DNA from: Histoplasma ohiense | Taxonomy: Eukaryota > Ascomycota > Eurotiomycetes > Onygenales > Ajellomycetaceae | Length of the DNA stretch: 64,000 nt | NCBI GenBank assembly: GCA_017607445.1 | Contig: JAEVHH010000004.1 | Span: 6,138,001-6,202,000, forward strand | Direction: 5' to 3' | Position numbers and translations under genes: made by a program | Notes under the pieces: model-generated | The model's database searches: none | Seen by the model: only the letters and a program-made list of their open reading frames with translations | Told to the model about the DNA's origin: nothing | Shown here: in pieces, positions 34,548 to 46,059 of the stretch | Numbering within the stretch: position 1 is the first letter of the stretch | How the letters are laid out: every line of letters starts with the position of its first letter

Positions 34548-37500
34548 GAATATGAAGCAGATAACACAATGTTGATCAAAACTTGCTATTTATTAATGAA
34601 TCTCAGTTGCTAATAATGTTCACAGATAGGTCAAAGTTCTTTGCAATTCTTCATACAATAATGTCCACAAATTCTTCTGCATCTAGCTCTGAAGATGTGA
34701 ACACAATTATGACTCATTTGATGAATAAATCAACAAATACAACAATAGCATTATAGATTTGATCTCTCTTTTTATTATCTGACAGGCCTTCAATAAAGTT
34801 CATGCTAATTGTATGCCATTTCTTATCTGACATTGAATGTGGTTGTAGCAACCCATACAGCTTGTGCTGCAGTATCTTGACACATTGACAAACATTGCAA
34901 GTTCTCACATATTCTGCAATCTCATTGCTCATACCATGCCACAAGTACTTGCATTTGATCATTTTGATGATTTTGTCACATTCAAAATGGCCATCTTGAG
35001 AATCATTGTGGTTCATTTTCATTATTTCATGTCTTATGACTTTGTTTTGTAGTATGTAGACTTTATCATCTTTTCTGAGCAGGTCATCTTTATCTACTGC
35101 TCAGATTGAATGATTATCTATACTAGCATCACTCATCTCTAGTCTTCTGTGAAGTTCAGATGTGTTGATGTCTCTATTCTGAATCTGCAGTAAGAGTTCA
35201 ATGATAGATTCAGCTACCTCTTCATAATAGACTGTCTCAGATTCAAATACTTTGATGACTAGAATCTGTGACATCAGAGTCTCTAAATTTAACTCTGTAA
35301 CATCTGTGATCTCATTCTCATCTACAGATGCATTCTTTATTCTGCAGAGATTGTTATCATCAATGACTACAGACTTCTTTGCTCAACAATTTTCATTAGC
35401 TTGCAGATCTTTTCACATCATCTTGACACATTGATCTAACTTTGTGTTTTCTTTTGTTTTTAGTGATTTAAAGATCCTCTTATGCAGCTTCTCTTGCAGA
35501 GTAGAGAGCTCTGTTAAGAGAGCTGTGTGTTTTACAAAATCTGAGCAATGACTTGATGCATCTGTGAGATTATTTTTCTCAGAATGATGCTCTATTTCAA
35601 AATCAAATGCTGAGAGCATTTCCATCCAGCAAATCTGACACTCATTTAGCTGCTTTGTTGTCATAAAGCATCAAAGATTGACATGGTCAGATAAAACAGT
35701 TATTGAGTGTCTGCTACTATGTAAGTAGTGGTGTCATTGTCTGAAAGCTTCTACAATCAGCAACATTTCTAGATCATATGTTTGATAACATCTTTCTGTT
35801 TCTGTGAGCTTTCTAGACCAAAACACAATTGAGTGTCAGTGATCATCATCCATTAATTGTGATATTACTGTGGTGATTGCAACATCAGATCCATCCATTT
35901 TTATACAGAGTTTTCACTGTGAATCAAAGTGGATCAACAATGATGTTTTTGTAAAGCATTCTTTTAACTGCAAAATTGCATGCTTGCAGTTTTTGTCTAA
36001 CTGAACAGATGTGTTATTCTTCTCTCTTTTTATTTCATAATCTTTTAACAATTCAGTCAGAGGTGCTGTTATTATTGAGAACTTGTATATGAATCAATGA
36101 TAGAAATTGACAAATTCTAGAAATATTTGCAATTCATTTATAGTTCACAGTTCTGATCAATCTAGAATTGTATTGACACAGCATTTCTCAACAGTAATGC
36201 TCTGTGTGATAATCACAAAACTCAAAAATCCAATTTCTATTGTGTGGAACATACACTTACTAAGTTTGGCATATAGTCTCCATCACCTTAACCATTCCAG
36301 CACATTCTTAACATGGACGACATGTTCATCAAGTGTGTTTGAATAGATTACAATATCATCAAGATAAGTCATGCAATATACATCTAAAAGATTGCTAAAG
36401 GCTTTGTTGATATAAGATTGAAAGATCACAGAGGCATTGATTAGCTCAAAAGATAAGACTAGATATTCAAAGTGTTCATATCATATTCAAAATGCTGTTT
36501 TTCATTCATTCTCTGCTTGTATGTGAATTCTATGATATGCATCTCTAAGGTTCAGTTGTGTATATATTTTGGCATCTGCTAATCTATCAAGTATTTCACT
36601 TATCAAGAGCAGTGGATATTGATTCTTGACTGTTATTTCATTCAATTCTTGATAATCCATGCAAAGATGCAGAGTTCCATCTTTCTTTGATGTGAATAAC
36701 ACTGATATGCTGGCTGAACTCTTGGATGAATGTATTCAATTCTTCTCTAACATCTTTTTGATATATTCTCAGAGGACAGAGAGTTCTTGAGGTGATAAGT
36801 TATATATTGATTGATATGGGGGTTTCTTGCCAGGTTTGAGCTCTATGGCATGATCATGAGATGCATGTTCTGCATCAGATATGTCTTCTTGAAATATATC
36901 AAGATAATCTTTATAATCATCTGAGATATTTGACTCAGTTGCTGCACTCGCAGCTTGTAATGATAAGATAGTGAATATAATATTGCCATCATCAATTAGT
37001 GTTGTGAATTCTTTAGCAGTATTCAGATGCATGTGATTAATATTCAACACTTTTCTATAGATTCAGCATCTTCACACTCAGTCAATATCAGAGTTCACAG
37101 CTTTCAACCACAGCATGCTCAAAATTACATCATATCTGCTAATGTCAGCCTCTTTGAAGTGGTGGAATCCTTCTTAAAGAATGTGTTCATCATTGATAAT
37201 CTTCATTGCAGCTCTTTGTTGTTCATATGATTTAATCTTATGATTATCAACTGCTTCCACTACTTTTGGTTTACCTTCTGCCTTCAAGAAATATTTTGAT
37301 GCCCAGGTGTGGGACATGAAGTTTGCATCCATGTCAGAATTCACTAGTATCCACACCATCAATCATTCTGCTTCTGTCAGCATCCATGTATTCATCATCA
37401 ATAATTGTTTATCTCACAGTCTAGTTGTTCATATTCTCAATGCAGCAGCTGCTTCTATGATTGGAATTGCTGGTTTTTTGCTTGTCAAACTTGATTGTGC

Positions 37501-37580
37501 TTTTTGAAATGTAACATTCAACAATCATTTGCAACATGATCCTTCTTATGACAGTGAGAACACTTCTTCATCCAGTTATA
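34548..37580 (-). pseudogene. G1-c pol, 5' part (protease to integrase)
   Basis: On the minus strand it has a protease near 37330 (VNSDMDANFMSHT), RT at about 36740-36070 and RNase H at about 36050-35460. The integrase zinc domain lies at 35022-34860 (CNVCQC) and the core continues to 34548, where G3 interrupts. The sequence from 35560 (SHCSDFVKHTALL) is uninterrupted here and proves how the two halves of G1-b join. Confidence 0.9.
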
Positions 37581-38520
37581 TTTATCTTTCTTGATTTGTT
37601 CAGTTGAATTCATTTATTTCTCTCATTTTCTCTTGTTCTGACAGTTGCTAGATTTATCAGAACAATGCTGATTCTCTACAAATATCACAGATCTTTCTTT
37701 GCAAATAGCACATCATCACTCTGACATATTTTTCTTGAGAGTCTGTAGAGTTTGAAGCAACTCTTCATAGTTTTGAAGCTCTTGATTTCAATGGTTGAGT
37801 TCAGTGCATAATATCTTCAATATCTTACTACACAAGTTATCCATTCTTTGTTCTTCACTATATGAAGGTAAGTAGTATTCTCAGTCTTTGAGATATTTAG
37901 AGAAATTGTGTATTGATTGTCATTCTTGTTGCTTTGCATCTTGAAACTTTTGACTTGTCAATTGATGTTGGTTCTGTGGATTGTTAATTTGCATTTCTAG
38001 ATGTGATAACATATCATCAAAAGTCAACAGTGTTGCTCCTCCATGTCTCTCATACAATGATACAAAATTCAATCACTTCTGCTTAATGTGGGTGTTAAGA
38101 TAGAGTTTAGCATCATTTATCTTGTGTTCTTCCTTTCAATAATACTGATGGTGATGTGTAAAGAGAGTCAATATGTGATCTTTATAGTTCTTGAATTCTA
38201 ATATATTTTTTCCTTGATAATAGTTCTTAATCTCCAACCTTGGTGGTGTTTCATTATCATCATTCATATCATTCACAGATCAATTTTGCAGTGGTTCTGT
38301 GGTGATATTCTGAGTTAATTGAGATTTGATGAGAGTATCTTCATGAATCTGCACTTTCAACTTGTTGAGCTGCTGTTGTGCATGCAGAATAGCTAATTGC
38401 TACTCTCATTCACAAATTTGATCATTCAACTGTTGCAAACACACATTGTGATCATTGAAGGCAGTAGAAGATTCAGATTGGTTTTCAAGAGATCTTGCAT
38501 GTGTTGAAATCACCTTGCAT
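37581..38520 (-). pseudogene. G1-c gag (decayed)
   Basis: It is the same Gag as the other G1 copies, with a Gln-rich N-terminal part, a capsid-like part and a knuckle near 37520-37560. The Met used elsewhere (MVST) is changed to Val (GTG) near 38510. Multiple TGA codons are present. Confidence 0.82.
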
Positions 38521-38554
38521 GTTTTAACTAATGTTGCATGTTTTAACTAATGTT
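38517..38554 (-). repeat. 19-bp tandem duplication in the G1-c leader
   Basis: GCATGTTTTAACTAATGTT occurs twice in tandem between the 5' LTR and gag. G1-e has the same duplication at about 51120-51158. G1-a and G1-b have a single copy. It marks G1-c and G1-e as one sublineage. Confidence 0.85.
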
Positions 38555-38618
38555 GCATGCTTTATTGTAGGTGTGCGTAACAATGGACCACTCAAATAAA
38601 GTTTAGAGCAATTAGAAT

Positions 38619-38889
38619 TGTAAGAGATGGTTGTTGGTATAATTATGGAAGTAGTGTGAAGTACACACATAGAATGTTAAGAAGATAGCAATCTCTATTA
38701 TTCAAAGCTAATCACTGATCTTCTAATATCTACAGATATCAGTGAGCATTATATAGATAACCCCCACACACTACAGCTGCCTATGATGCTGTGTGCTATG
38801 TCCCTTCTCATTAATTCTGGCGTGTTCTGTGTTCTTCTATCGCCACATAGCTATTTCCTAATATAGATATCTCCGTTGCGCCTATTACA
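38619..38889 (-). repeat. G1-c 5' LTR (271 bp)
   Basis: It keeps four CpG sites (CTGGCGTG, ATCGCC, TCCGTTGCGCC). The putative primer site AGCAATTAG (plus-strand reading) lies at 38607-38615, three bases outside its start. Confidence 0.95.
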
Positions 38890-38983
38890 ATAGCACATCT
38901 TCATGCTCTTCAGAAGGCTTCTGAAACACAGATGCTGCCTGTGTTTTCTCCAGGATGTTAAATCAATACAAACAAACAAACAA
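38890..38983 (+). other. L-b 3' end and (ACAA)n tail
   Basis: This resumes the LINE after the ATAGC duplication. It contains the conserved 3' terminal segment seen inverted in L-a and L-c (a GC-richer stretch around TGCTGCCTGTG), ends with GTTAAATCAATAC and then runs (AAAC)n to 38983. The conserved stem-forming segment next to the tail is probably what the reverse transcriptase recognises; that is inference from LINE biology. Confidence 0.85.
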
Positions 38984-40800
38984 ACAAGTCATCATTCAAA
39001 TTTTGTAAAACATACAGCTCTCTTGACAGAGCTCTCTACTCTGCAAGAGAAGCTGTATAAGAGGATCTTTAAGTCACTAAAGACAAAAGAAAACACAAAA
39101 TTAAATCAATGTATCAAGATGATATAAAAAAATCTGCAAGCTAATGAAGATTGTTGAGTGAAGAGATCTGTAGTTGTTGATGACAACAATCTCTGCAGAA
39201 TAAAGAACACATCTGCAGATGAGAATGAGATTACAGATGTTACAAGATTAAATTTAAAAACTCTGATGCCACAGATTCTAACTGTCAAGATATTTGAGTT
39301 CAAAACAGTCTATTGCAAAGAGATAGCTGAATCTATCATTGAACTCTTACTGCAGATTCAGAATAGAGACATCAACACATCTGAACTTCACAGAAAACTA
39401 AAGATGAATGACACTAATATAGATAATCATTCAATCTGAGCAGTAGATAAAAATAGTCTGCTCAGAAAAGATGATAAAGTCTACATACTGCAAAACAAAG
39501 CTGTAAAATATGAAATAATGAAAATGAATCACAATGATTTTCAAGATGGCTGTTTTGAACATGACAAAATCATCAAAGCAATCAAACACAAGTACTTGTG
39601 ACATGATATGAGCAATGAGATTGCAGAATATGTGAGAATTTGTGATGTTTGTCAATATATCAAGATACCACAGCACAAGCTGTATGGATTGCTACAATCA
39701 CATTCAGTGTTAGATAAGAAATGATATACAATTAACATGAACTTTATTGAAGACCTGTCAGATAATAAAAAGAAAAGTCAAATCTATAATGCTATTGTTG
39801 TATTTGTTGATTTATTCATCAAATGAGCTATAATTGTGCTCACATCTTCAGAACTAGATGCAGAAGAACTTGCAGACATTATTGTATGAAGAATTATAAA
39901 GAACTTTGATCTATCTGTGAAAATTATTAGCAACTGAGATTCATTAATAAATAGCAAGTTTTGATTGACATTATATTATCTGCTTCATATTTGACAAAAA
40001 TTATCAATGACATTCCACCCGCAAACTGACAGTCAGACAGAATGATTGAACCAGGTGATTGAACATTATTTTCACACATATTGCAGCTATCAGCAAGATA
40101 ATTGGATAGAATGAATTCCTCTGATGCAATGATTATATAACAACATCTTCCACACATTGATAAAAATGACATCATCTGAAGCAATGATCAGCTGATCAAC
40201 TGAACTTTGTATAGACATGAAACCCTCAAGCACAGATGCATCAAAATCAGTGATGAAATAAATGAAATGAATGAAGTAAGTGAAGAACAAGATTCAAGAA
40301 TGTCTGAAAGCTGTCAAAGCAGCTGAAAAAAAGTATTACAATCAGCATCATATATCAAAAAACTTTAAGATAGAGAACTGAATAATACTATGTGCAAAAA
40401 ATATATTCATCTTGCAATTCTCATTCAAACTAGAGCATTGATTTTTGAGTCTCTTTCAAATAATTGATATCTGCAGTACACAGATGTATAAACTGAAACT
40501 CACATCATAATATAAAGAAATTCATTCTGTATTCCATATTTTCCTTCTCAAACCATATCACATGTGCAACAGACAAATCTCACAAGCAGAACTGATAATT
40601 ATAGAAGTGCAAGAGAAATGAAAAGTTGAAGCTATATTAGACAAGTATCAGTACTGCAGTCAAACACAATATCTTGTCAAATGAAAAGATTGTACAGACA
40701 CAGATAATTCTTGAAAATCTGAGAAAAACTTGATGAACAGTCAGAAGTACTTGAAACAGTTTAATAAAATCTATCAGAAGTCAGTCAGTAAATAAAAATG
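38984..40800 (+). pseudogene. G1-b pol, 3' part (RNase H end, integrase, chromodomain)
   Basis: It resumes at SNFVKHTALLTEL and continues through the integrase zinc domain at 39500-39680 (CDVCQ). The core spans about 39740-40230, with TFHPQTDSQTE holding the catalytic glutamate and the middle Asp preserved in ISN*DSL. The C-terminal domain (SVFHIFLLKPYH) and a chromodomain at about 40620-40770 (ILDKYQYCSQTQYLVK) follow. The stops I read are mostly TGA. Confidence 0.88.
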
Positions 40801-40838
40801 AAGAAGATGACAATAACTGCTGAATATACTTATTTCAT

Positions 40839-41980
40839 TCAGAGATTAAAAAACAGATCTGTCTCAGCTTGATCAGTGTTATTTGAGAAATTATCATCAA
40901 AATAAATCTGTTTATTATCTCAGATTTTCTCAACTGATAAAGTATGATGTTTCAATGATGACTTAAGAGCTGCAACTGATGATGTAATCACTGAAATCTC
41001 ATCAATTATCATTTCAGCTGAAGTCTCAGAAGAACTGTCTCATTAAATCTTCTGAATCTTCACAGCAAAGAATTTAATCACTGCAGTCACAGCACTCTGC
41101 AAAACATTAACATTCAAAACATTTATATCAGTGACAATTAGATTCTCAGCAGTGTTGATAATCATCTGAGTCAATTCAACAGCATTCACTGACATCTAAT
41201 AGAAAGTTAATGTTATATACTGTAAAAACATCTGTTTTGTATAATAACTTATCAGAATATAGATATGTTTTGTCACTGAACAGTGCTTGCATTTTTTGCA
41301 TCAACTCTCAGCAGACTCACAATGATGATGAGAAGATATTGTCAAATGTCAAATACAACAACAGTAATATACTGCTATATTTTTTTCTAACACTTCAACA
41401 GAATCATCCACTTTCTCATCTTTGTCTACATTATCAGTCAACTCAAATAATGTATCAAGATCTTGGCTCAGTGAGAATGACATCAATATAATAGCAGAAT
41501 ATGAAAACACACTTTCTGAAACACTGCTATAATCAAATGTTATACTCTGCTGTGACAATAGATTATCAGAGTTTATATAGAATTCTAGAATCTCATCTAT
41601 ATTCTTATAGATCTGCACATCAAGTACAAACCTTGCAATGACAGTTTGATATATAGCAAATCTTCCATCTGAAACTTCATCAGAGAGCATCATTTTGTGA
41701 AATTCATCAATCAAAGATTGATCAGTTTCATGAAAGCACTCAGACATCTATAACTCATTAGTATTTATAACAATCTCAGTTTAAGAAAACTTACAGCAGC
41801 ACAACTTCTATTTGATATATAATAGATATAACAGTGTGTTCATTCATCATTTACAAAGCAAGAATATACTGAAGAATTTTGCAATCTCTTCAGACAACCC
41901 AAGCAAATGCTCTCAATGACAGACAGTATATCACTTTTTATAGACTTCAAATCAGCAACAGAAACAGCTGATTCTGACAT
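40839..41980 (-). pseudogene. Antisense accessory gene, G1-b copy (decayed)
   Basis: It is exactly 1142 bp like the other two copies, with the ATG at 41980 and the TGA at 40841-40839. Intron 1 (41794-41748) still has GTAAG and TATAG ends with an ACTAAT branch site. The intron 2 donor is broken, reading GATAAG instead of GTAAG. Exon 2 (MSECFHETDQSLIDEF onward) is open for 132 residues. In exon 3 the TGA codon of G1-c is CAG here, with TAA and TGA soon after. It is converging with the G1-b pol gene. Confidence 0.75.
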
Positions 41981-42517
41981 TCTATCATAACTTAATTAAT
42001 ATCAAGATCTTGTTCAAAAGAGAAGAAGAAGCAAAAGCAACAAGAAAGAAAAACAGATATTAAAAATTGAAATCAATATTACAATATTAATCAAAAAGAT
42101 TGCAACAACACAAAACTCAATTCAAAATGAAAAACACAATCACACAATCAAAACTTCAAATTTCACAATAAAAATCACATAGAAGAATACAGTATACTTT
42201 GTTTAATAAATTAGTATATTCTTTTTTAATAAAAAATTATTAATGATGATGTTGATGATGATTTTCAATGAAGTGTGATTTTTGATGTAGAAGTCAAAGA
42301 AAAGAAGTTCAGAAGTTGTGTCTAAATTATAATTGAACTGACATCAGAGATGAAAAAATATTCTCTCAAAACAACAACATTTCAGAATTAACTTCAACAA
42401 TTAATCTAACTCAATTCTGTGAGCTTTATACAATATCAATCACACAGCATATGTTACAAACTTCATATGTTGCAGTAAGAAGCTCTGAAGATCAGATCTT
42501 TGAAGAAGAGAGATAAT
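41981..42517 (-). promoter_or_regulatory. G1-b copy of the antisense promoter region and polypurine tract
   Basis: This has no supported ORF and matches 24017-24559. The complement keeps T/C-rich tracts near the ATG. The purine run GAAGAAGAGAGATAAT at about 42502-42517 directly precedes the 3' LTR and is the plus-strand primer of the element. Confidence 0.5.
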
Positions 42518-42788
42518 TGTAATAGATACAACAGAGATATCTATATTAGAAAATAGCTATATGATGATAGAAGAACACAGAACACATCAGAATTAATGAG
42601 AATGAACATAGCACACAGCATCATAGACAGCTGTAGAACATGATGATTGTCTATATAATACTCACTGATATCCATAGATATTAGAAGATCAGTGATTAGC
42701 TTTAAATAATAGAGATTGCTACCTTCTTAACATCCTACATGCATACTTCACACTACTCTCATAATTATACCTACAACCATCTCTTACA
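42518..42788 (+). repeat. G1-b 3' LTR (271 bp)
   Basis: It begins TGTAATAGATAC and ends CTCTTACA. It holds no CpG at all. Confidence 0.95.
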
Positions 42789-42821
42789 CAGATCATGTTC
42801 TTCTTATAAATTACTGATTCT

Positions 42822-42865
42822 GATCCCATTTGGTCCCATTTTGTAAAATGGGACCAAATGGGACC
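42822..42865. repeat. Inverted repeat with 21-bp arms
   Basis: Arm GATCCCATTTGGTCCCATTTT is followed after two bases (GT) by its reverse complement, with one mismatch. Each arm itself contains a TGGTCCCAT/TGATCCCAT direct repeat. It lies outside any recognised element, 33 bases right of the G1-b LTR. It could be a hairpin terminator, a transposon end or a palindrome remnant; the sequence does not decide. Confidence 0.8.
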
Positions 42866-42978
42866 ATGATTTACCCTATATAGATGATATAATGCTATGA
42901 GCATTATCAAAAATCATTATCTATCAAAAGAAGTTTAGTGTATTTATGCTCTAGTTCTATTTTGAACTAGTAATGATA

Positions 42979-43690
42979 GTGATAGATAGATTCACTGCAG
43001 TAGATAGGTTGGCAGCGATAGATTGGCAGCGATAGATTGGCAGCGATAGATAGATTGGCAGTGGTAGGTAGGTTGGTTGGCAGCAATAGATAGATTCGCC
43101 GCGGTAGATAGATTGGCAGCGATAGATTAGCAGCGATAGATTAGCAGCGATAGATTAGCAGCGATAGTTAGATTGACAGCATCGATAGATTAGCAGCGAT
43201 AGATAGATTGGCAGTGGTAGATAAATTGACAGCGATAGATAGATTGGCAGCAGCAATAAATTAGCAGCGATAGATTGGCAGCAGCGATAGATTAGCAGTG
43301 ATAGATTAGCAGTGATAGATAGATTGACAGCAGCGATAGATTAGCAGCGATAGATAGATTGACAGTGGTAGATAAATTGGCAGCGATAGATAGGTTGGCA
43401 GCGATAGATAGATTGGCAGCGATAGATTAGCAGCGATAGATAGCTTAGTAGTGAGGGATAGCTTAGCAGTGAGGGATAGCCAGCGAGGGATAGCTTAGCC
43501 AGCGAGGGATAGCTTAGCAGCGAGGGATAGCTTAGCAGCGAGGAATAGCTTAGCAGCGAGGGATAGCTTAGCAGCGAGGGATAGCTTAGCAGCGAGGGAT
43601 AGCTTAGCAGCGAGGGATAGCTTAGCAGCGAGGGATAGCTTAGCAGCGGCGATAGATTAGCAGCAGAAGATAGATTGGTAGGGGTAAATT
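42979..43690. repeat. CpG-retaining minisatellite
   Basis: The left part (to about 43440) is made of 14-18-bp units around GATAGATTRGCAGC. The right part (about 43441-43645) holds roughly eleven 18-bp units GAGGGATAGCTTAGCAGC. The CGs in GCAGCGA are largely intact, unlike everything around it. A minus-strand frame reads repeated LLSYPS over 128 residues, but only because 18 is a multiple of three. Confidence 0.9.
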
Positions 43691-43996
43691 GGTTGACAGC
43701 ACTAGATAGGGGTGATATCTCCACCAATCATATCATCAGATTGATATCTAAGATATGTATTATATAATCATCAGAACCAGCCGCAATCGCTCGCTTGCGC
43801 TCGCTTATCCAGCTTGAAAACGCGCTGTTTAATCCCTCAGGTGAACATAATGAGATCAATGATACAAAGAGTAGTGCAGCTCAGACTCTTGTAGACATAT
43901 TTGTTGATATATTTAATAACTTCAACAGAGATGCAGATCTCAATGTTTATATAAGCTTTATATATATGAATGAAATAGAGATTGTATGAAACAATT
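43691..43996. other. CpG-rich, non-transposon segment
   Basis: Around 43773-43820 the sequence is dense in CpG (for example CAGCCGCAATCGCTCGC), so it has escaped the mutation seen elsewhere. A 64-codon frame at 43795-43989 (plus) contains QTLVDIFVDIFNNFNRD, but I have no family for it and no clear start signal, so I leave it as possible remnant host sequence. Confidence 0.45.
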
Positions 43997-44267
43997 TGTA
44001 AGAGATGATTGTAGGTATAATTATGAGAGTAGTGTGAAGTATGCATGTAGAATGTTAAGAAGATAGCAATCTCTATTATTCAAAGCTAATCACTGATCTT
44101 CTAATATCTACAGATATCAGTGAGCATTATATAGACAATCATCACACTCTACAGCTGTCTATAATGCTGTGTGCTATGTCCATTCTCATTAATTCTGATG
44201 TGTTCTGTGTTCTTCTATCATCATATAGCTATTTTCTAATATAGATATCTTCATTGCATCTATTACA
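43997..44267 (-). repeat. G1-d 3' LTR (271 bp)
   Basis: It begins TGTAAGAGATGATTG and ends CTATTACA. No CpG remains. The flanking pentamer on the left is CAATT; its partner is off-window. Confidence 0.94.
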
Positions 44268-44808
44268 ATTATCTCTCTTTTTCAAAGATCTGATTCTCAG
44301 AACTTCTTACTGCAATATATGAAGTTCATAACATATACTGCATGATTGATATTGTATAAAGCTCACAGAATCAAGTCAGATTAATTGTCAGAGTTAATTT
44401 CAAAGTATTGCTGTTTGTTTTGAGAGAATATTTTTTCATCTCTGATATCAATTCAATTATGATTTAGACACAACTTCTGAATCTCTTTCCTTTGACTTCT
44501 ACATCAAAAATCACACTTCATTGAAAATCATCATCAACATCATCACTAACAATTTTTTATTAAAAAAGAATACATTAATTTATCAAACAAAGTATTCTGT
44601 ATTCTTCTATACAATTTTTATTGCAAAATTCAAAGTTTTGATTGCATGATTGTATTTTTCATTTTGAATTGAGTTTTGTGTTGTTGCAATCTTTTTGATC
44701 AATATTGCAATATTGATTTCAATTTTCAATATTTGTTTTTCTTTCTTGTTGCTTTTGCTTCTTCTTCTCTTTTGAACAAGGTTTTGATATTAATTAAATT
44801 ATGATAGA

Positions 44809-45950
44809 ATGTCATAACCAGCTGTTTCTGTTGCTGATTCAGAGTCTATAAAGAGTGATATACTGTCTGTCATTGAAAGTATTTGCTTGAATTGTCTGAA
44901 GAGATTGCAGAACTCTTCAGTATATTCTTACTTTGTGAACAATGAACAGATATACTATCATATCTATCATATATCAAATAGAAGTTATACTGCTGTAAGT
45001 TTTCTTAAACTGAAATTGTTATGAGTATTAACAGATTATAGATATCTGAGCATTTTCACAAAACTGATCAATCTTTGATTGATGAATTTCATAAAATACT
45101 GCTCTTCAACAAAGTTTCAGATGAGAGATTTACTATATATCAAACTACTGTTGCAAGGTTTGTACTTGACATACAGATCTACAAGAACACAGATGAGATT
45201 CTAGAATTCTATATAAACTCTGATAATCTGTTATCACAGCAGAGTGTGACATTCAATTATAGCAGTGTTTCAGAAAGCACATTTTCACATTCTGCTATTA
45301 CATCAGTGTCATTCTCACTGAGTCAAGATCTTGATATATTATTTGAGTTGACTGATAATGTATACAAAGATGAGAAAGCAAACAGTTTCATTGAAATATT
45401 AGAAAGAAATACAGCAGTATATTGCTGTTGTTGTATTTGATATTTGACAATATTTTCTCATTATCATTGTGAATCTGTTGAGAATTGATGCAAAAAATGC
45501 AAGCACTGCTCAGTGATGAAGCACATCTGCATTTCAGTAAGTTATTATTCAAAACAGATGTTTTTATGATATATAACATTACCTTTCTATTAGATGTCAG
45601 CAGATGTTGTTGAATTGACTCAGACAGTTATCAATACTGCTGAGAATCTAATTGTCATTGATGTGAATGCTTTGAATATTAATGTTTTGCAGAATACTGT
45701 AACTGCAGCAGTTAAATTCTTTGCTGTGAAGATTCAAGAAATTCAATAAGACAGTTCTTCTGAGATTCTGACTGAAACAGTGATTGATGAGATTCTGATG
45801 ATTACATTATCAGTTGCAGCTCTCAAGTCATTGTTGAAATGTTGTGCTTTATCAGTTGAGAAAATCTGGGATAATAAGCAGGTTTGTTTTGATGACAATT
45901 TCTTGAATGACACTGATCAAGCTGAGGCAGATCTGTTTTTTAATCTCTGA
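44809..45950 (+). pseudogene. Antisense accessory gene, G1-d copy (decayed)
   Basis: Again exactly 1142 bp, with no insertions or deletions relative to G1-c. Codon 3 is TAA, and several cluster cysteines are changed to Tyr (TGT to TAT). Both intron boundaries stay intact: intron 1 at 44995-45041 and a GTAAGT donor at about 45537. Exon 2 is open for 121 residues. Exon 3 carries CAA where G1-c has TGA, but gains a TAA shortly after. A CT-rich tract precedes the ATG as in G1-c. Confidence 0.72.
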
Positions 45951-46059
45951 ATGAAATAAGTATATTCAGCAGTCATCATTGTCTTCTTTGTTTTCATTTA
46001 CTGACTGACTTCTGATAGATTTTATTAAACTGTTTCAAGTATTTCTGATTGTTCATCAA

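Larger units (their letters stand above)
23746..38889 (-). mobile_element. G1-c: chromovirus nested in L-b, complete but split by G3
   Basis: The parts are 23746-26551 and 34548-38889, 7148 bp in total once G3 is removed. Both LTRs are 271 bp, and perfect 5-bp duplications ATAGC flank the element at 23741-23745 and 38890-38894. It is the only G1 copy with both LTRs and a verified target duplication, so it defines the family structure. It holds the best preserved antisense accessory gene. A 19-bp tandem duplication in its leader (38517-38554) is shared with G1-e. Confidence 0.96.
17127..38983 (+). mobile_element. L-b: LINE, probably near full length, split by G1-c
   Basis: The parts are 17127-23745 and 38890-38983, together about 6.7 kb. 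It is flanked by the 11-bp duplication CAAGTCATCAT and ends in an (ACAA)n tail, showing insertion by target-primed reverse transcription into the RNase H region of G1-b. The first 160 bases are a 5' leader with no ORF I can recognise. ORF1, ORF2 (endonuclease-RT-RNase H) and a long 3' region follow. Whether 17127 is the true 5' end cannot be settled from one copy. Confidence 0.92.
13801..42788 (+). mobile_element. G1-b: outer chromovirus of the four-layer nest
   Basis: The 5' part is 13801-17126 and the 3' part 38984-42788. The frame at the break reads DASSHH on the left and SNFVKHTALL on the right, which joins exactly as the uninterrupted G1-c sequence does. Both 271-bp LTRs are present. Flanking pentamers differ (CACAG left, CAGAT right), so either a deletion or recombination between elements has replaced one flank. 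The 3' region carries a decayed copy of the antisense accessory gene. Confidence 0.92.

Noticed and set aside
43341..43727. A 128-residue repetitive LLSYPS protein on the minus strand
   Set aside because: It is the translation of an 18-bp minisatellite, which stays open because the unit is a multiple of three. There is no start context or conserved flank.
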